Positions 13,301 through 23,894 of a stretch of 64,000 bases of DNA are shown piece by piece. The notes beneath the pieces are model-generated. The model was not told the DNA's origin, searched no databases, and saw nothing but the letters and a program-made list of their open reading frames with translations. Origin of the DNA: Trichoplax sp. H2 (lineage: Eukaryota > Placozoa > Uniplacotomia > Trichoplacea); NCBI GenBank assembly GCA_003344405.1, contig NOWV01000071.1:248001-312000 (forward strand), read 5' to 3'. The first letter of the stretch is position 1. Each line of letters begins with the position of its first letter. A program made the translations under genes and the position numbers.

Positions 13301-13644
13301 TTACCTTGCATGCAGGTGAAGTTTAATTGAGGTAAGCGCCTGAATGTTTCTCCAATGATCGGATTATCGATGGCTGTTTGGAAGGGAAGTACGCTACCAT
13401 CGTCTTTGCGATGGGCGCAAAACAATCCCTCTCTACAGACACCTTGTCCGACAGGGCTCATTCCGATAGCGCAAATTTGATTTTCATTTTTGACGCAAGT
13501 TTGGCAACAACCGCAAAAATCAGTAGCAATTGGTTCCTCACAATCTGGCCTAGGACATCGAATTATTTCGCATTGTGGACACGTAGTGGCCCAACAAAGG
13601 CTTACGGCACTGGCAAGTGCCAATGAAAGAAAAAGGAATTTCAT
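1..13644 (-). CDS. Giant secreted IGFBP-Kazal-pacifastin multi-module protein (3' end outside window)
   Basis: Fifty-four exons are visible on the minus strand, about 1,370 residues, and the gene runs off the left edge. Order: signal peptide and IGFBP N-terminal domain (13305-13644), follistatin/Kazal domain (10308-10517), then 26 six-cysteine modules plus a partial 27th. Each module reads C-x(11-18)-C-N-x-C-x-C-x(5-9)-C-T-x3-C, usually with Trp two residues before the fifth Cys. This matches the pacifastin inhibitor signature except for a longer first loop. Nearly every module is two exons: exon A begins in phase 1 and ends in phase 2 inside the third Cys codon (donor TG|GT), and exon B restores phase 1. 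Family knowledge: pacifastins are small canonical serine-protease inhibitors, and IGFBP-Kazal pairs occur in IGFBP7 and HtrA1. A multi-headed extracellular inhibitor is therefore inferred. Linking the IGFBP exon to the Kazal exon rests on matching phase, strand and domain order, without transcript proof. VWC-type modules are the main alternative reading. Confidence 0.78.
1425..4028 (-). CDS. Pacifastin-like modules 17-22
   Basis: Exon pairs (A; B): module 17 3953-4028; 3797-3855. Module 18 2957-3032; 2801-2856. Module 19 2642-2717; 2448-2512. Module 20 2288-2360; 2140-2198. Module 21 1982-2051; 1817-1881. Module 22 1642-1714; 1425-1474. Predicted loops: TRMM, TTKP, TAKD, TQNT, RHRP and TMKM. 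Module 21 is unusually rich in His and Arg (RHRCRHC core, CRHRPC end) and has lost the Thr. Modules 19 and 20 have acidic or neutral residues around the predicted P1 site. The acceptor of exon 22A is the least certain: GATCAG|CT is chosen because it restores phase 1 and gives the usual residues before the first Cys. The 765-nt intron between modules 17 and 18 contains a tandem duplication. Confidence 0.76.
3155..3750. repeat. Diverged tandem duplication inside an intron of the pacifastin gene
   Basis: Two copies of about 280-300 bp (roughly 3155-3430 and 3470-3750) share blocks such as ...AATAGTT-ACCT-AATCAAGCTA and AAGATATGTT-CAAT-T-TGCTGCTA in the same order. The copies are clearly diverged. 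Neither contains a recognisable module exon on either strand. The duplication explains the unusual length of the intron between modules 17 and 18. Confidence 0.7.
4254..6584 (-). CDS. Pacifastin-like modules 10-16
   Basis: Exon pairs (A; B): module 10 6509-6584; 6352-6416. Module 11 6178-6244; 5899-5954. Module 12 5745-5820; 5611-5672. Module 13 5462-5531; 5285-5346. Module 14 5071-5146; 4896-4960. Module 15 4710-4785; 4581-4633. Module 16 4423-4501; 4254-4312. Predicted reactive loops: SNYS, TAKR, TRMM, TEKV, TRMM, MELP and TAFK. Modules 10 and 15 have lost the Thr after the fifth Cys, and module 15 also lacks the Trp, so they may no longer inhibit proteases in the canonical way. The other core residues (C-N-x-C-x-C) are kept in all seven except that module 15 reads NCSYC/SC. 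This stretch is the most divergent among the canonical modules. Confidence 0.77.
6708..9103 (-). CDS. Pacifastin-like modules 4-9
   Basis: Exon pairs (A; B): module 4 9028-9103; 8848-8906. Module 5 8613-8688; 8476-8534. Module 6 8339-8405; 8188-8246. Module 7 7624-7708; 7443-7501. Module 8 7254-7323; 7107-7165. Module 9 6873-6954; 6708-6772. The loops between the fifth and sixth cysteines read TRMF, TRKA, TRND, TRRM, TRMA and TTKM. In pacifastins the residue after the conserved Thr is the P1 position of the reactive site, so five of these six would be predicted to favour trypsin-like proteases. Exon 7B uses a GC donor (AGAG|GCAAGT) instead of GT, and the reading frame is kept into exon 8A. 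The intron between modules 6 and 7 (about 480 nt) is longer than its neighbours and holds no further module that I can see. Confidence 0.78.
9239..10212 (-). CDS. Pacifastin-like modules 1-3 (module 2 aberrant)
   Basis: Exons are 10143-10212 (1A), 9916-10068 (1B fused to the first half of module 2), 9722-9792 (2B), 9448-9544 (3A) and 9239-9306 (3B). Module 1 has the core DGCNTC/MC, then GGWGCTRMAC. Module 3 has QKCNQC/KC, then KWACTRIAC. Module 2 is odd: its start is fused to module 1 in one 153-nt exon, its core reads RDNCSQCC, and it lacks the Trp and the CT-x3-C end. It may be a decayed module or a different cysteine fold. Phases are continuous throughout (1-2-2-1-2-1), so the break is in sequence pattern and not in reading frame. 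The protein segment is expected to be extracellular like the rest. Confidence 0.75.
10308..10517 (-). CDS. Exon 2: follistatin-like hairpin plus Kazal domain
   Basis: The exon is 210 nt with phase 1 at both ends. The acceptor follows a TACTAAT-like branch site about 40 nt upstream. The first half has a C-x4-C-x5-C-x6-C-x-C arrangement typical of the FOLN/EGF-like hairpin. The second half has the Kazal pattern with PIC, a Gly-Thr-Thr-Ile-Ser stretch where the usual G-x-TY-x-N lies, NLCELRRLEC and a final GAC. This pair is standard in follistatin, SPARC and agrin, and sits directly behind the IGFBP domain in IGFBP7, Kazald1 and HtrA1. A Met codon just upstream is open in frame, but it lies before the predicted acceptor and has no signal peptide, so I treat the exon as internal. 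Confidence 0.82.
10518..13304 (-). other. Long first intron of the IGFBP-Kazal-pacifastin gene (inferred)
   Basis: This 2.8-kb AT-rich stretch lies between the phase 1 donor of the IGFBP exon and the phase 1 acceptor of the Kazal exon. I see no exon with a cysteine pattern in it. Around 10.85-11.55 kb there are scattered similar phrases (AGAATTC, CTTCAGAGCAGAA, AAATTTCTAG) that suggest old diverged repeats. A short hydrophobic ORF just upstream of the Kazal exon (10572-10684 minus) was considered as an alternative first exon, but it has no donor that keeps the frame. Confidence 0.5.
13305..13644 (-). CDS. Exon 1: signal peptide plus IGFBP N-terminal domain
   Basis: The exon encodes 113 residues plus one base. 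It starts at a Met followed by a hydrophobic leader ending near ...SLCWA (residues 1-19). The mature part has twelve cysteines (22, 25, 30, 35, 44, 46, 47, 50, 58, 70, 76, 111), the number expected in an IGFBP N-terminal domain. The motif FCGCCQTC (43-50) corresponds to the family's GCGCCxxC. The donor is AAG|GTAAGC, phase 1. Reading past the donor gives an open tail of hydrophobic residues that does not resemble the family and is probably intron. The next exon on the strand that accepts phase 1 is the Kazal exon at 10517. If it is not joined there, this would be a stand-alone single-domain IGFBP-like gene whose later exons I did not find. Confidence 0.85.
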
Positions 13645-16600
13645 AGAGTCGATCCTTATAGTTAAGAAAAAGAACAGACGAACAAAGATTAAAAAAAAAT
13701 TGGCTGCATCTACCGCTCATTCTCTGTCAATTTTAAATCTTACAACTGAGCTAAAAGCACTTCATTTAATCTAATGAGTAACTATTTTGATTAAATCGTA
13801 TCGATTAATAGTCTGTACTAATTATATCAATACTATCATTACTTATCTTTCCTATTAAAAAGATGAGAATAGGATAGCAAATAAAATGACGCAAAATTGA
13901 ACACCTAATTCTAGTACAAGACTTATTTCGATATTTTTTCTTAGTTTAGAACATCATCTTAATTCTTAAATTTATCGATTGCAGTCTTTTCAAACACTAA
14001 GCGATTATCATCTAAAATTTCGTTTTTAATCGATAAGCGATATTTTATAAAACAAAAATTTTGCTGCAATAAATGGCTTGCTTCATGCTATCGTTATTTT
14101 CTTTCTAGCATTGGTTAAACTATATAAATTTTCTAAAATAGGAATTCTCTAATGTCAAAATTATTAACTTGAAAAAAACTCAGCAGCAATCACAAAAGAA
14201 CTGAGACCTATTCTAAGCTTACTGAAGTTCAAGAAGCGTATTAGAATACTCTATCTAGGAATCCACTCGTTACCATTTTGAAAAATAGTGACTAGGGTGA
14301 GTAAAGCTGTTTAAGTTTTATTACCACGTTTCTTGCAATATTAGGAAGTGCAATAGTATTTAATCAGGAAATTGCAGAGCTGATTAATGTAATTTCGTAT
14401 GATCAAAGACTAGGAAGTACACGTATTATGCACTAATTTTTGCGTCACTATAAACATAACTTTTTTTAGATTACTGAATTGGAAGTTAATGAGAATAACT
14501 TTATCTGTACTTTTATCTCCTTTTTTAGATAAAAATATGTTTTGTTAATGTTATCTAAGTGATACTGATTTGTTTACGTATCTATGGTAGAACTCAATTG
14601 GTTTTTCCATAAAATTTAGGTTACCAAATTTAGTTTTAAGTAAATTGAAGGATGTGTTTTCACTGTACCCTCCTGAAGACAGGAAACGCTTAGTATTTTT
14701 AAGTTATACGAAGTGCTAGAAGATTTACGCTTACTGTCTCGTTGCAAGCTCAAGTTTGAAAAATTTTACTCCATTTTCTCAACATATCTTACTCTAAAAA
14801 GTTTGTTACTAAAACGGATATTCGTACTGCTGAAAACGATCCCTTATCTATCTTCATGTACCGTGAAATCAAAGACTATCTAATTAGAATTTGAAAATCT
14901 TGAATTTGCAAAATGAAATAAAAACCTACAAAAGAATTTGAATTCCAGCTACCCCAAATATTAAATTTCTTAATATTTGTTACTTAATAAAGCATCAATG
15001 TCATTAATAGTGTAAGAGAAATCCATCAATTCTAGAGTGAACTAGTAGGGCTTTTAAGAGTAATTTTTTTCCAAATTTTACCTTACAAAACGTGATCTTC
15101 CCTATAAGATTGATTTGGACTTGATAGATTGGGTAAAGTTTAATCAATCGGGTCTTAAGTGATGTCAGTGCCTTGCACTCGTCTATATAGGTATGGATTT
15201 GAGCAGTAGGTGGTCTAACAAAATGATATTTATGAAGGCATTTGATTGTCATTAATAATTTTACCTATGATTGGTTACGCCATTGAAAATATTGAAATTT
15301 TTTCGTGAGGTTAATAACATGCACGACCCCATTCTAAGTTCGTTTCATAATATTTTTGCACTGTCATTCATCCTAAGCTTACCACAATGATATCTGATGC
15401 CGTAGCTTATACGAGTACCGAAATCAGTGAATGCAAAATGTGATGAAATAGTAGACATTGTCAAAATACACAACATGCTACCATGCGTAGCTGATCGTCA
15501 TTCCATGGCTATTTGATGTATAGTCATTAAAATTCACAGCAGACCCCACGGAATACTTTAAAAGTCAAATGAATTAATAATATTTTTCCTATAATGAAAA
15601 TATACACTACTATCGAGTAGAAGCACGCGGTGTTCAACGGTCCTTTTGGAACAACTGCTATGCATCGAGTTAGAAGACAAGCAGTACCGTTCTATTAATC
15701 AGACACTTGTTATTATTTTTATTTTTGAGACGGTATTCAGGTATTAATTTAGATTGGCTTTTTTTATCCAATTCAAAGGATAATCACTCAATATCAAAGC
15801 GTATATTCCTAGATTGAAGATTGCTGTAATTTGGTATAGCAGCAGTGTTCAATATTCATTCTACCATTTTATGCAAACGCTGCATCCATTTACACATTGG
15901 TCTAATATTGCACTAGTTTCTAGTTTTGATATACGACTTGTATATCAAGTTCAAGCGTAGCAATAGCCTGTATGGCTCCAATTTAAGAGTACAGATGAAA
16001 TTCAAAAATAGTAAAACTATTCCAAGCGCCAGAATTAACCTCTACGTAAATATTATGCACGAGCGATTGCTCTCGACTGAAAAATCACTGCATGTAAATG
16101 TTTAACGGCGGCTTAAGTTCGATATTGATCAACAGATAGCTTTCCAATATCCACGTAAAAAGTATTTTCTTTAGCAAAGATAATGCAAACAATTGGGTGC
16201 ATGCATAAAATTTAAGTAATATTCTAGGTTCAAAATGATGTCATTAGTACTAACGATTATTTGAGTATGATATTAGAATATGGCTTGAAATGAACGCATT
16301 GTTTTCGTCTGCGATTTTATGACAGATAGAGAGTAAATTTATTCGTGGATCAAGTGTGTTTAGGGTTATATGCATATTGATCATAATTTTACTAAAATAC
16401 AATATGAAGTATAACGTACAATGTGAGCAGCCTCTGTTATATACTTAAGTTTGAAGATGCGCTGTCGCTACGACTATTACAACTGGCTTCTATATATCAT
16501 TATAATGACCACCATGAATATTCAATATTTTCTAATAGCAGATAAATCTATTTGCACCAACTATGCCATATGTGACTTCGCATAGCTAATAAATTGTCGC

Positions 16601-18054
16601 TTTGGCGGCAAATTGTAATTCTTCGAAAAATATTGCACCAGGTACGAGCATGTTCGTGGTGATTAAAGAATTTATATTTTGATATTTAGATGAAAACCAA
16701 GTGTGATAAATAACTTTGGACACCCTACAATCGACTTTAGCTTTACAATAATCTTAATAAACTTGGTATTGCCTAGAATTTTCCCAAATTGAAGTATTTT
16801 AAAAATTTTTATCAGCATTCCTTATTGATAATCGGAATTTAGGAAATGAATGAATGATTTACTTTAGACAAATAGAGAATTAAAATTAGATAAATTTTTT
16901 TCGCATTTTAAACCCTGCATGATACTATCATAAATCCTGCATCTTCGTATGAAATAACTGAAATATCTAAAATTTGTTACCCGTTCTCTTATATTAAAAT
17001 ACTGCAGCTGAAAATGAAGCCCTGCAGTTGTGTCAGCACAATTTTTCAACTGCTAACATATTTTAAATGGATTTGGAAATACCATTCATTGAATTCCTTA
17101 AAAATTAATCATTTTTGCGTTGTTTTCTTTATGATGCCACTAGTTACCTTCATATAAAATCAACTAGGAGAAGATAGTCTATTTTAGCCTCTTTTTTAAA
17201 GTAAATTTTTACTAAATGGAAATAGTAACCGTTGATTCTCGAAAATTTTGTTTGATATAGGCTCCATCAGACAGTAACGCTGTCCGGAGATTGATTTAAA
17301 TTTGTTTCATCACCCTAAGCGGCTATTGACAGTTACCAGGCGAATAGTTTATGGATCTAGTAAGCTCTGTTACTCGTTCATACCTTACATACATCGCATT
17401 AAACGCTCTACTTCTGCATAAACAGGAGAGGAATAAACCTTTTGCTACGTATATCCTGTGTTATGATAGGATTACATCGATATAAAATCAATAAACATTT
17501 AAAAACAACGCAGAATAAGATCTTTGTACTCTATTAATAAATTGATTATTTGATCTATATATCATAACAGATTTTAGCTTCTACGAGTATTCATGTAAAG
17601 ACAATATTGAGGTATACATACGTTGAGTAACATAAGAAAAATCATTATATGTAAATTATAATGAGAACAATGCTGGCGTTTTAATTTTTGACTAGAATGG
17701 TTAGGATTGGTTATTCGCTCATTAAATTACCAGTAAAGAAAACAAATTAAGCCAGAGTAGTAGAAATTAAACACAAGTGATAGGCAAGAAGAGTGACGAA
17801 GTTAAAGTTTAGCTCACCTGATTTCATTAATGATAAACAATAAGCAGTCTTGAATATTTAGATCTCTTCTTTATTTCTAGAATACAAGCAAAGCAAACAT
17901 TAAAAAGTTGAGATAGTTGAAAGCGATGAGAAGTATAGAAATATCATTATTATCTTGAGTGAGACTTTGGTTATATTGATATATCAGCTAGTACTAGACA
18001 TCAGCGGTCCTCCCAATTTACTATCGCAGAATATTGTATCCGAATACATATTTC

Positions 18055-18253
18055 TGACTATTGCTTTAGTTTTTATAGCGATATCTTTTTTTGATATGCA
18101 AGTAGACTCTGATTGACTTTCGATGACTGCTCGATATTGCTTTAGTTTTCATAGATATAGCTTTATTCATATGCAAGTAGACATTGGTTAATTTTTGCTC
18201 GATATTGCTTTAGCTTTTTCAGCTATGCATGTATTCGTATATAAGTAGACAGA
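18055..18253. repeat. Minisatellite, about 70 bp x 3
   Basis: Three imperfect copies begin near 18055, 18127 and 18197. Shared blocks are ATTGCTTTAG-TTT, ATA-C and ATGCAAGTAGAC (ATAAGTAGAC in the last copy). The array sits in the gene-poor region and has no coding potential that I can see. Confidence 0.75.
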
Positions 18254-21200
18254 GATAGCAATTCAATTGTTTGAACTGAGCTATGCTATGTGACCAACTT
18301 ATCAAATAAGTGAAGGTCTTGTCTGATGCTAAGTTATGAATTTTTTTATTTTTTTCATAAGATCTCTAGTGACGATGAGAACGGGTACCGGCTAAATCGT
18401 TTTGAATTCTAGCTGTAACTAGATAGTAAGATCGACTAATTCTGACTCTCCTATAGCTAAATTTAATTAATTTTTCAAAATTTGGATATAAAAACAAACT
18501 TTTACTTACCACTGCATTAATTATGTTTGCGGCGTATTGAATTTAATTACCGGTTTTAACCTGTCTACCAAGTACATTAATATGCAAATACTTTGCTCTA
18601 TGACGTGCGAGTATGTGCTGAAATGCTGACTGTATGCATAATCAATCACAGGTTATGCGAGATTTTACCGCTAAGCAGAAATTATACATCCCTATAACCA
18701 GAATTAGTCACTGAAGCTATTTATACTGGCAAGAAGAATGCCGTAAATTAGCTGCAATGCGATAGTAGCTGTAAACTATCGCTGCGGTAGCTTGAATGAG
18801 TAACTTTTGCTTTTATTTACAGATGGCCATCAGAATAGCAGTTACAGAAGTAACATCTGCTAAAATGATTTTTATTACCATGCTAATTTGAGGATTATGT
18901 TAGATTACCTTTAACTTCGGATTAAAGCGGACACTGTTGGGTTTAGTAAGATATTCTAATATGAGAAGGTATTAATTACCTATTAAAAGCGATAAGTTAC
19001 TACAGAGTTCATGTTTGTCAATCTTATGGTTGGAATAGTCTAGTGTTATGTGAATATATTTGGTGTAGGAATAAATTACTGGGTGTTAAAAATCAATACT
19101 GTTTGGCACTTTAATATTGACTTGAGCTTGTTTCTATTTCGTTGTATAATAAATTTTTTACCTTTAGGAATAAAATTGAATGCAATTTCAATAGATGCTT
19201 ATAAGACTATGAAGAATAGTCGACACAGATCATGTCACCGTAAATTAGGGTAGGAGCCAATATTGATACGACAGTATGAAGCAAGTAATGCTAAATTAGG
19301 AAAGGTGATTATGTTTTTCTATTAAAACTGAACAGTAAGGTTTACATGGGAAAAGGGTATTGCTGTTCTACAGTAAATTAGCACCGTGAAAAGTTTAAAC
19401 GCTCTCACACCATTACACTTATTCATCAAATGTGTTTGTAGCCGTTGCACTATCGAATTCTTCCAATGTAGCGATAGCCCTGCAAGGAAATTTTGTTGTT
19501 GATTTTAGCAAAGGCAATCCTATGTTCAAAGTCTACGATTCTCTTTTGACTGAAATTGCACCTATCTAGATGCTAATTATATCATTATTCTCTCATTAGT
19601 CATTATTCATATAAAACATTGTTGGTATTAAGATATTAATTAAACTAGGCATTCCAGTATGAAGGACTTTAACCTTAGCTCACAAATTAGTGTTACAATT
19701 TCTCAAAAATAATCTTTCGCTGCATGTAGAATATAAATTGTTCAGTTTACGATCCTGTAGCGGCAGGTATGAATATTTGACAACCCGGATAATTCTTTTG
19801 AGTGAGATCATAAATCGATCGCCTAATTGCCAATGTCAAATTATTTTATATTTATTTTGATAAATCAGCAAGAAAATTAGAAATAGGAAATGACGGCTAA
19901 AAATGTAAATATAACAAATGGCATACGAGTATGTCTGAGAATGCAGATTGCAGACTTGATATGTCTTCTAGCTACTGTATATTATCTTTGCCTTTATTGC
20001 TAGAGTGGAAGAATTCGTTACCGATATGATTTTATAATTTCTATGTCTGGTAACCAGACTATATACCCGTAGTGCTAGACGACAATTTCTACCAGTTGCA
20101 CAGTGGGTGTGGAATTTAGAAACGAATCAGTCTGCACTTGGACATAGAAGCATTGACTAGCTAAAAGTTCAATAATAAAAACTACAGTATACCCGATACC
20201 TATTTGCCTGCTCGTATACGAGATTGATAAATGTTTAGCCTGTTTGATCCTGTGTTAGTATTGAGTTGCTTTTACTTTAGGCTGTAGTAATAGCAGACTA
20301 ATTTTGGATAGTTTTCCTTAATAATTATAAAAGTTACAAATGAAATGATAACGCAATCTTAATTGATAGAGTATGATAGCATTAGTTAAACATTTTTTAC
20401 TACAACATCATTCGATATATGGACTGCAGTTAGTCAGTCACCATTTTATTTGATTGAACAGCTTCATCATTATATTTCTAGGCTCTTTTTGGTAATTACT
20501 GTAAGAAAATGTTCCAAGGTTGCCATCAATCAATGTTAGTAGTTTATTAATAAATACTGTTTAAGATCATGTAGCACGGCATTGCAATCTGTTATAGCCA
20601 TCTTCGAGATAGCTTATCTCCTATGGAATACGCTACCATGACAGGAAGGCACTTTATTTCATACCTTTACATGCCATCACAGCCTTTGCCGCTATATCGT
20701 CGATAGGACATCATCAAGTGCCTCTATTTCGTCTTTTCTTACATTAAAGGAGAGGCTTGACGAAGAAATACCATATGAACCTGTTGCAGCAATGAATCTA
20801 TCTAATGACATTATTCGATGCATTTAGTAGCATTGTACTGTACTGTGCAATAAATAAATGAAAGTATAAAAGCTGAGACGAATGTGTTTTGGTCGTAAAA
20901 ATTTTAATTTACAGCTAAGCCTAATAGCTAGATCCAATGTCAGACCTTGCAGTTTAGGCAACAGCGATGGCATGCAATTGGTAGAGATACAAGAGATGTT
21001 CATAATTGCTACCTTGTCCAATAGCAGTATCTGAACACCAATGCTCAGTGCCCCCCCCCAAAAAAAATAAAAATAAAATATTTTTTCTTCCATTTCTATA
21101 ATCGAATTAGATTTCAGCTTACTTCATATGATGGCAACAGAGATATTGATGGAGATGTGAGACTACTATACCTGCAAGTCACATTGTTATAGAGTTACTC

Positions 21201-22434
21201 CAATGTTATTCTTGATACGTTAAGAAATCCCCCAAATTGATTGAATTAGAACAGTGGCAAGTCGATTGATCATTTTCGATTCTATCCAATCATTACCTAA
21301 CCATGTTGAATTCGTGTTGTAACTGAACCAATTCCGTCCTACTTTTAGTCTGCTGTGCAGCCATCAAACACGGTTCATGTATGAAATTGTTTCTATGGCT
21401 GCAAAGGATGCAATAGTGCGTTACTACTTTACGTTTATGCAAATACTGTAGGTATATTTGTGGGGGTTCATGGAAGTAGACCATGATAAAGGTGTTGAAC
21501 AGCTAATTGGCCAGTATTGGATTCGTTTCATAAGGAAAAAATCGACCAAAGACATACAGTAGTAAATGGTACCAGGTAGATCTATAACGACGGGCTTTAA
21601 AAGTATATTAAATTACTACATGCTGGTAACATCGATAGCCAGGTGATATGCAGAAAAATCGCCATAAAGGAAAATATATGCGTAGACGTTGATCAAAAAG
21701 TTGCCTAAACAGGTAGACTAGTACCAATCCTATCAGCTTAGAAGCAATGATGAGAAGGGTAATTCAACTTTATAGTATATCAAGTTGCGAAATTGCTTTG
21801 CTAGATCGATCAGGGTAAAACATACCTATTTTACAGAATGATCTTGAGTCACAAACACGGTCGTGACAATGATCTACATGAGAATCAGGCCTGCTTCTAA
21901 ATGCCCTTGTTAAGGCTGAAAACTGCTTGTAGAGGACAGAAATGAACAGGAAAAATAATAGTCTATTTTCAATGTTTAACAGGGATTTTTTCTCGCTCAT
22001 TTCAAGTAGTGATGATGGGCTTTATGCGTCAAGATTGACTCATTCTTGAGTATGCGATTTATAGGAAAATGGCGATGTTATTCAGTATTTAAACGATGTA
22101 GATGAAGACTAAAGAGTCTACCAGGAAGGAAATAAGATAATCACACTATCATATAAGGTTAATAAAACTCTGCTCTGAGTATTTTAGCAATCTCTAGCTT
22201 AGAGAAGACAACCGACTATTGCGGAAAAGAAATGAATAAATAAAAGATAATATCATGCTGTCGATAATTATAATAATCAGCTGCATTTTTGCCATCAAAG
22301 TCTGCGAGACCATCCGCCAGCCCGACATTACCTTCAATTTAATATATGTCTGTAATGCATCCAATTCAGTATTATCCGCACAATAATGTGGCAAAACTAC
22401 ATAGGTATACGGTATAGGTACTAAAATTGAATTT

Positions 22435-22930
22435 AACCGAAGTTAAATAGGATCAAGACTTGGATTACGAAATTGAATAATCGAAGGTGAGTAGACTGAG
22501 CCACCTCAACAGAGAATTTTGGTTGAATTTCAGCAGTGGACGAAAATGAACGTTGAACGAGGTTGGGTCTACACTAAAGGATCTCTTATTAGACCTATTT
22601 CTAATATGATTTACGAAATTTAGTAATCGTTAATCGCGTTAAGGATCTCTGGGAATAAATTAATTCATTACGCCTGTTCCTAATATATATATTTAGGATC
22701 TGGATTACCAAATTAAGCAAACTATGGGTGAACAAGGATTCAGTGAATAGGATTAATTCAACTTACTGTACTCTAAATCCGATGAGAACCTAGAGTAATC
22801 CATGGTTAATTTAAGAGCTTTAGAAATTAAATAATATCAATTAAATCTATAGCATTCCCAATAGGTTAAGGCCTCCATTACGAAATGGAGTATACCATGG
22901 TTAATCAGCTCGGGTATTCAATCAAGCCTG
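22435..22930. repeat. Decayed repeats
   Basis: Related phrases recur at about 22.45, 22.61, 22.69 and 22.87 kb: TGGATTACGAAATT, ATTTACGAAATTTAG, TGGATTACCAAATTAAG and CCATTACGAAATGG, each preceded by a CCTAAT/CCAAT-rich stretch. Spacing is irregular, so this is either an old tandem array or several insertions of one element. Confidence 0.4.
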
Positions 22931-23439
22931 CTGCAAATAGGTTTAGGGTAAAGGATATCTGGCATTAAGTCAAAATCGATCTAAATATATAATTCTTCCC
23001 CAGTCCATCCATTCTAGAAAACTGGCGGTAGGGTACAATATACACGTACAGTATATGCAGAATCGACGTAGATAGTACAGTACCCTACAGGAGGGCAAGA
23101 TACCACCGCGCTAACTTGCTGCGCACGGTATCATCAAATACGAATTGGCCGCGTTAGTTTTCACACTTTCTGCCACCATTAGTCAACAAGGTAACGAAGA
23201 ACTGGTGAATTACCTTTGTAGAGGCCTTAAGGTAAGGTAGAAGAATGCTATCATGAGTGCTATTATCGCGGTATGATAGTGACTTGCAAGAATCTGCCCA
23301 TAACACAGATATTGTATGTTAAAAACCTTTGGCATCTTGCGTCGATTCTTCCATGAGGGAAATTCATCCATTTTACGGCACCATTTTGATCGGACTTTTG
23401 AAGTTTGACATCCAATAGTGTATCGCTTTATTAATTAAT

Positions 23440-23894
23440 ATTATCATTTTTATCTGCGTTCATGATCATCGGTTATTCATTTCAATTGTGCTTGATGTCG
23501 ATGTAAAGGCTACGTTGGAATTTCATTATCAAATTCCTGTCTGATCTCTTGTGTTGTGTTTATGAACATTTTTCTTTGATGACTGACTTTAATAATGTGG
23601 AAACTGTGTCCAGTCTAGATTGTACATTCCAAAATTGAAGGCAAGTTTAGTTGATCCAACAACGATAATCAACATTATCCGCGTTCATGATGATCGATTA
23701 CTCATTTCAATTGTGCTGGATGTCGATGTATAGGCTGCGTTACAATGTTATTAACAAATTACTGTTTGATCTGTTGTAGTATTGATTTTTATGTACAGTT
23801 TTCCTTGATGACTGATTTTGGAAACTTTGTCCCATCTAGATTGTACATTCCAAAATTGAAGGCAAGTTTAGTTGATCTAGCAATAGTAAGCAAG
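23440..23894. repeat. Tandem duplication of about 230 bp abutting the ubiquitin-like gene
   Basis: Copy 1 (about 23440-23672) and copy 2 (about 23673-23894) share long near-identical blocks, for example GCGTTCATGAT-ATCG-TTA, ATTTCAATTGTGCT-GATGT and TCTAGATTGTACATTCC. The second copy ends right at the start codon of the downstream ubiquitin-like gene (23895). The duplicated unit therefore probably includes its 5' flank and possibly promoter sequence. The first copy is not followed by a ubiquitin-like exon. Confidence 0.85.

Larger units (their letters stand above)
13645..23439. other. About 9.8 kb without a recognisable gene
   Basis: Short ORFs (under 95 codons) occur on both strands but none shows domain motifs, compatible splice sites in series or a biased composition. 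The 5' flank of the IGFBP gene lies at the left side, but I cannot identify a convincing TATA box or start site. A 70-bp minisatellite lies at 18.06-18.25 kb, a C-run followed by an A-rich tract at about 21.05 kb, and decayed repeats at 22.4-22.9 kb. Distal regulatory DNA or single exons too short to see by eye cannot be excluded. Confidence 0.5.

Noticed and set aside
13168-13304. C-terminal tail after the IGFBP domain
   Set aside because: It follows a strong donor (AAG|GTAAGC), is hydrophobic and unlike the family, so it is treated as intron.
20644-20830. Open plus-strand stretch of about 60 codons with protein-like composition
   Set aside because: Two other frames over the same bases look equally protein-like, there is no start Met in frame and no partner exon was found.
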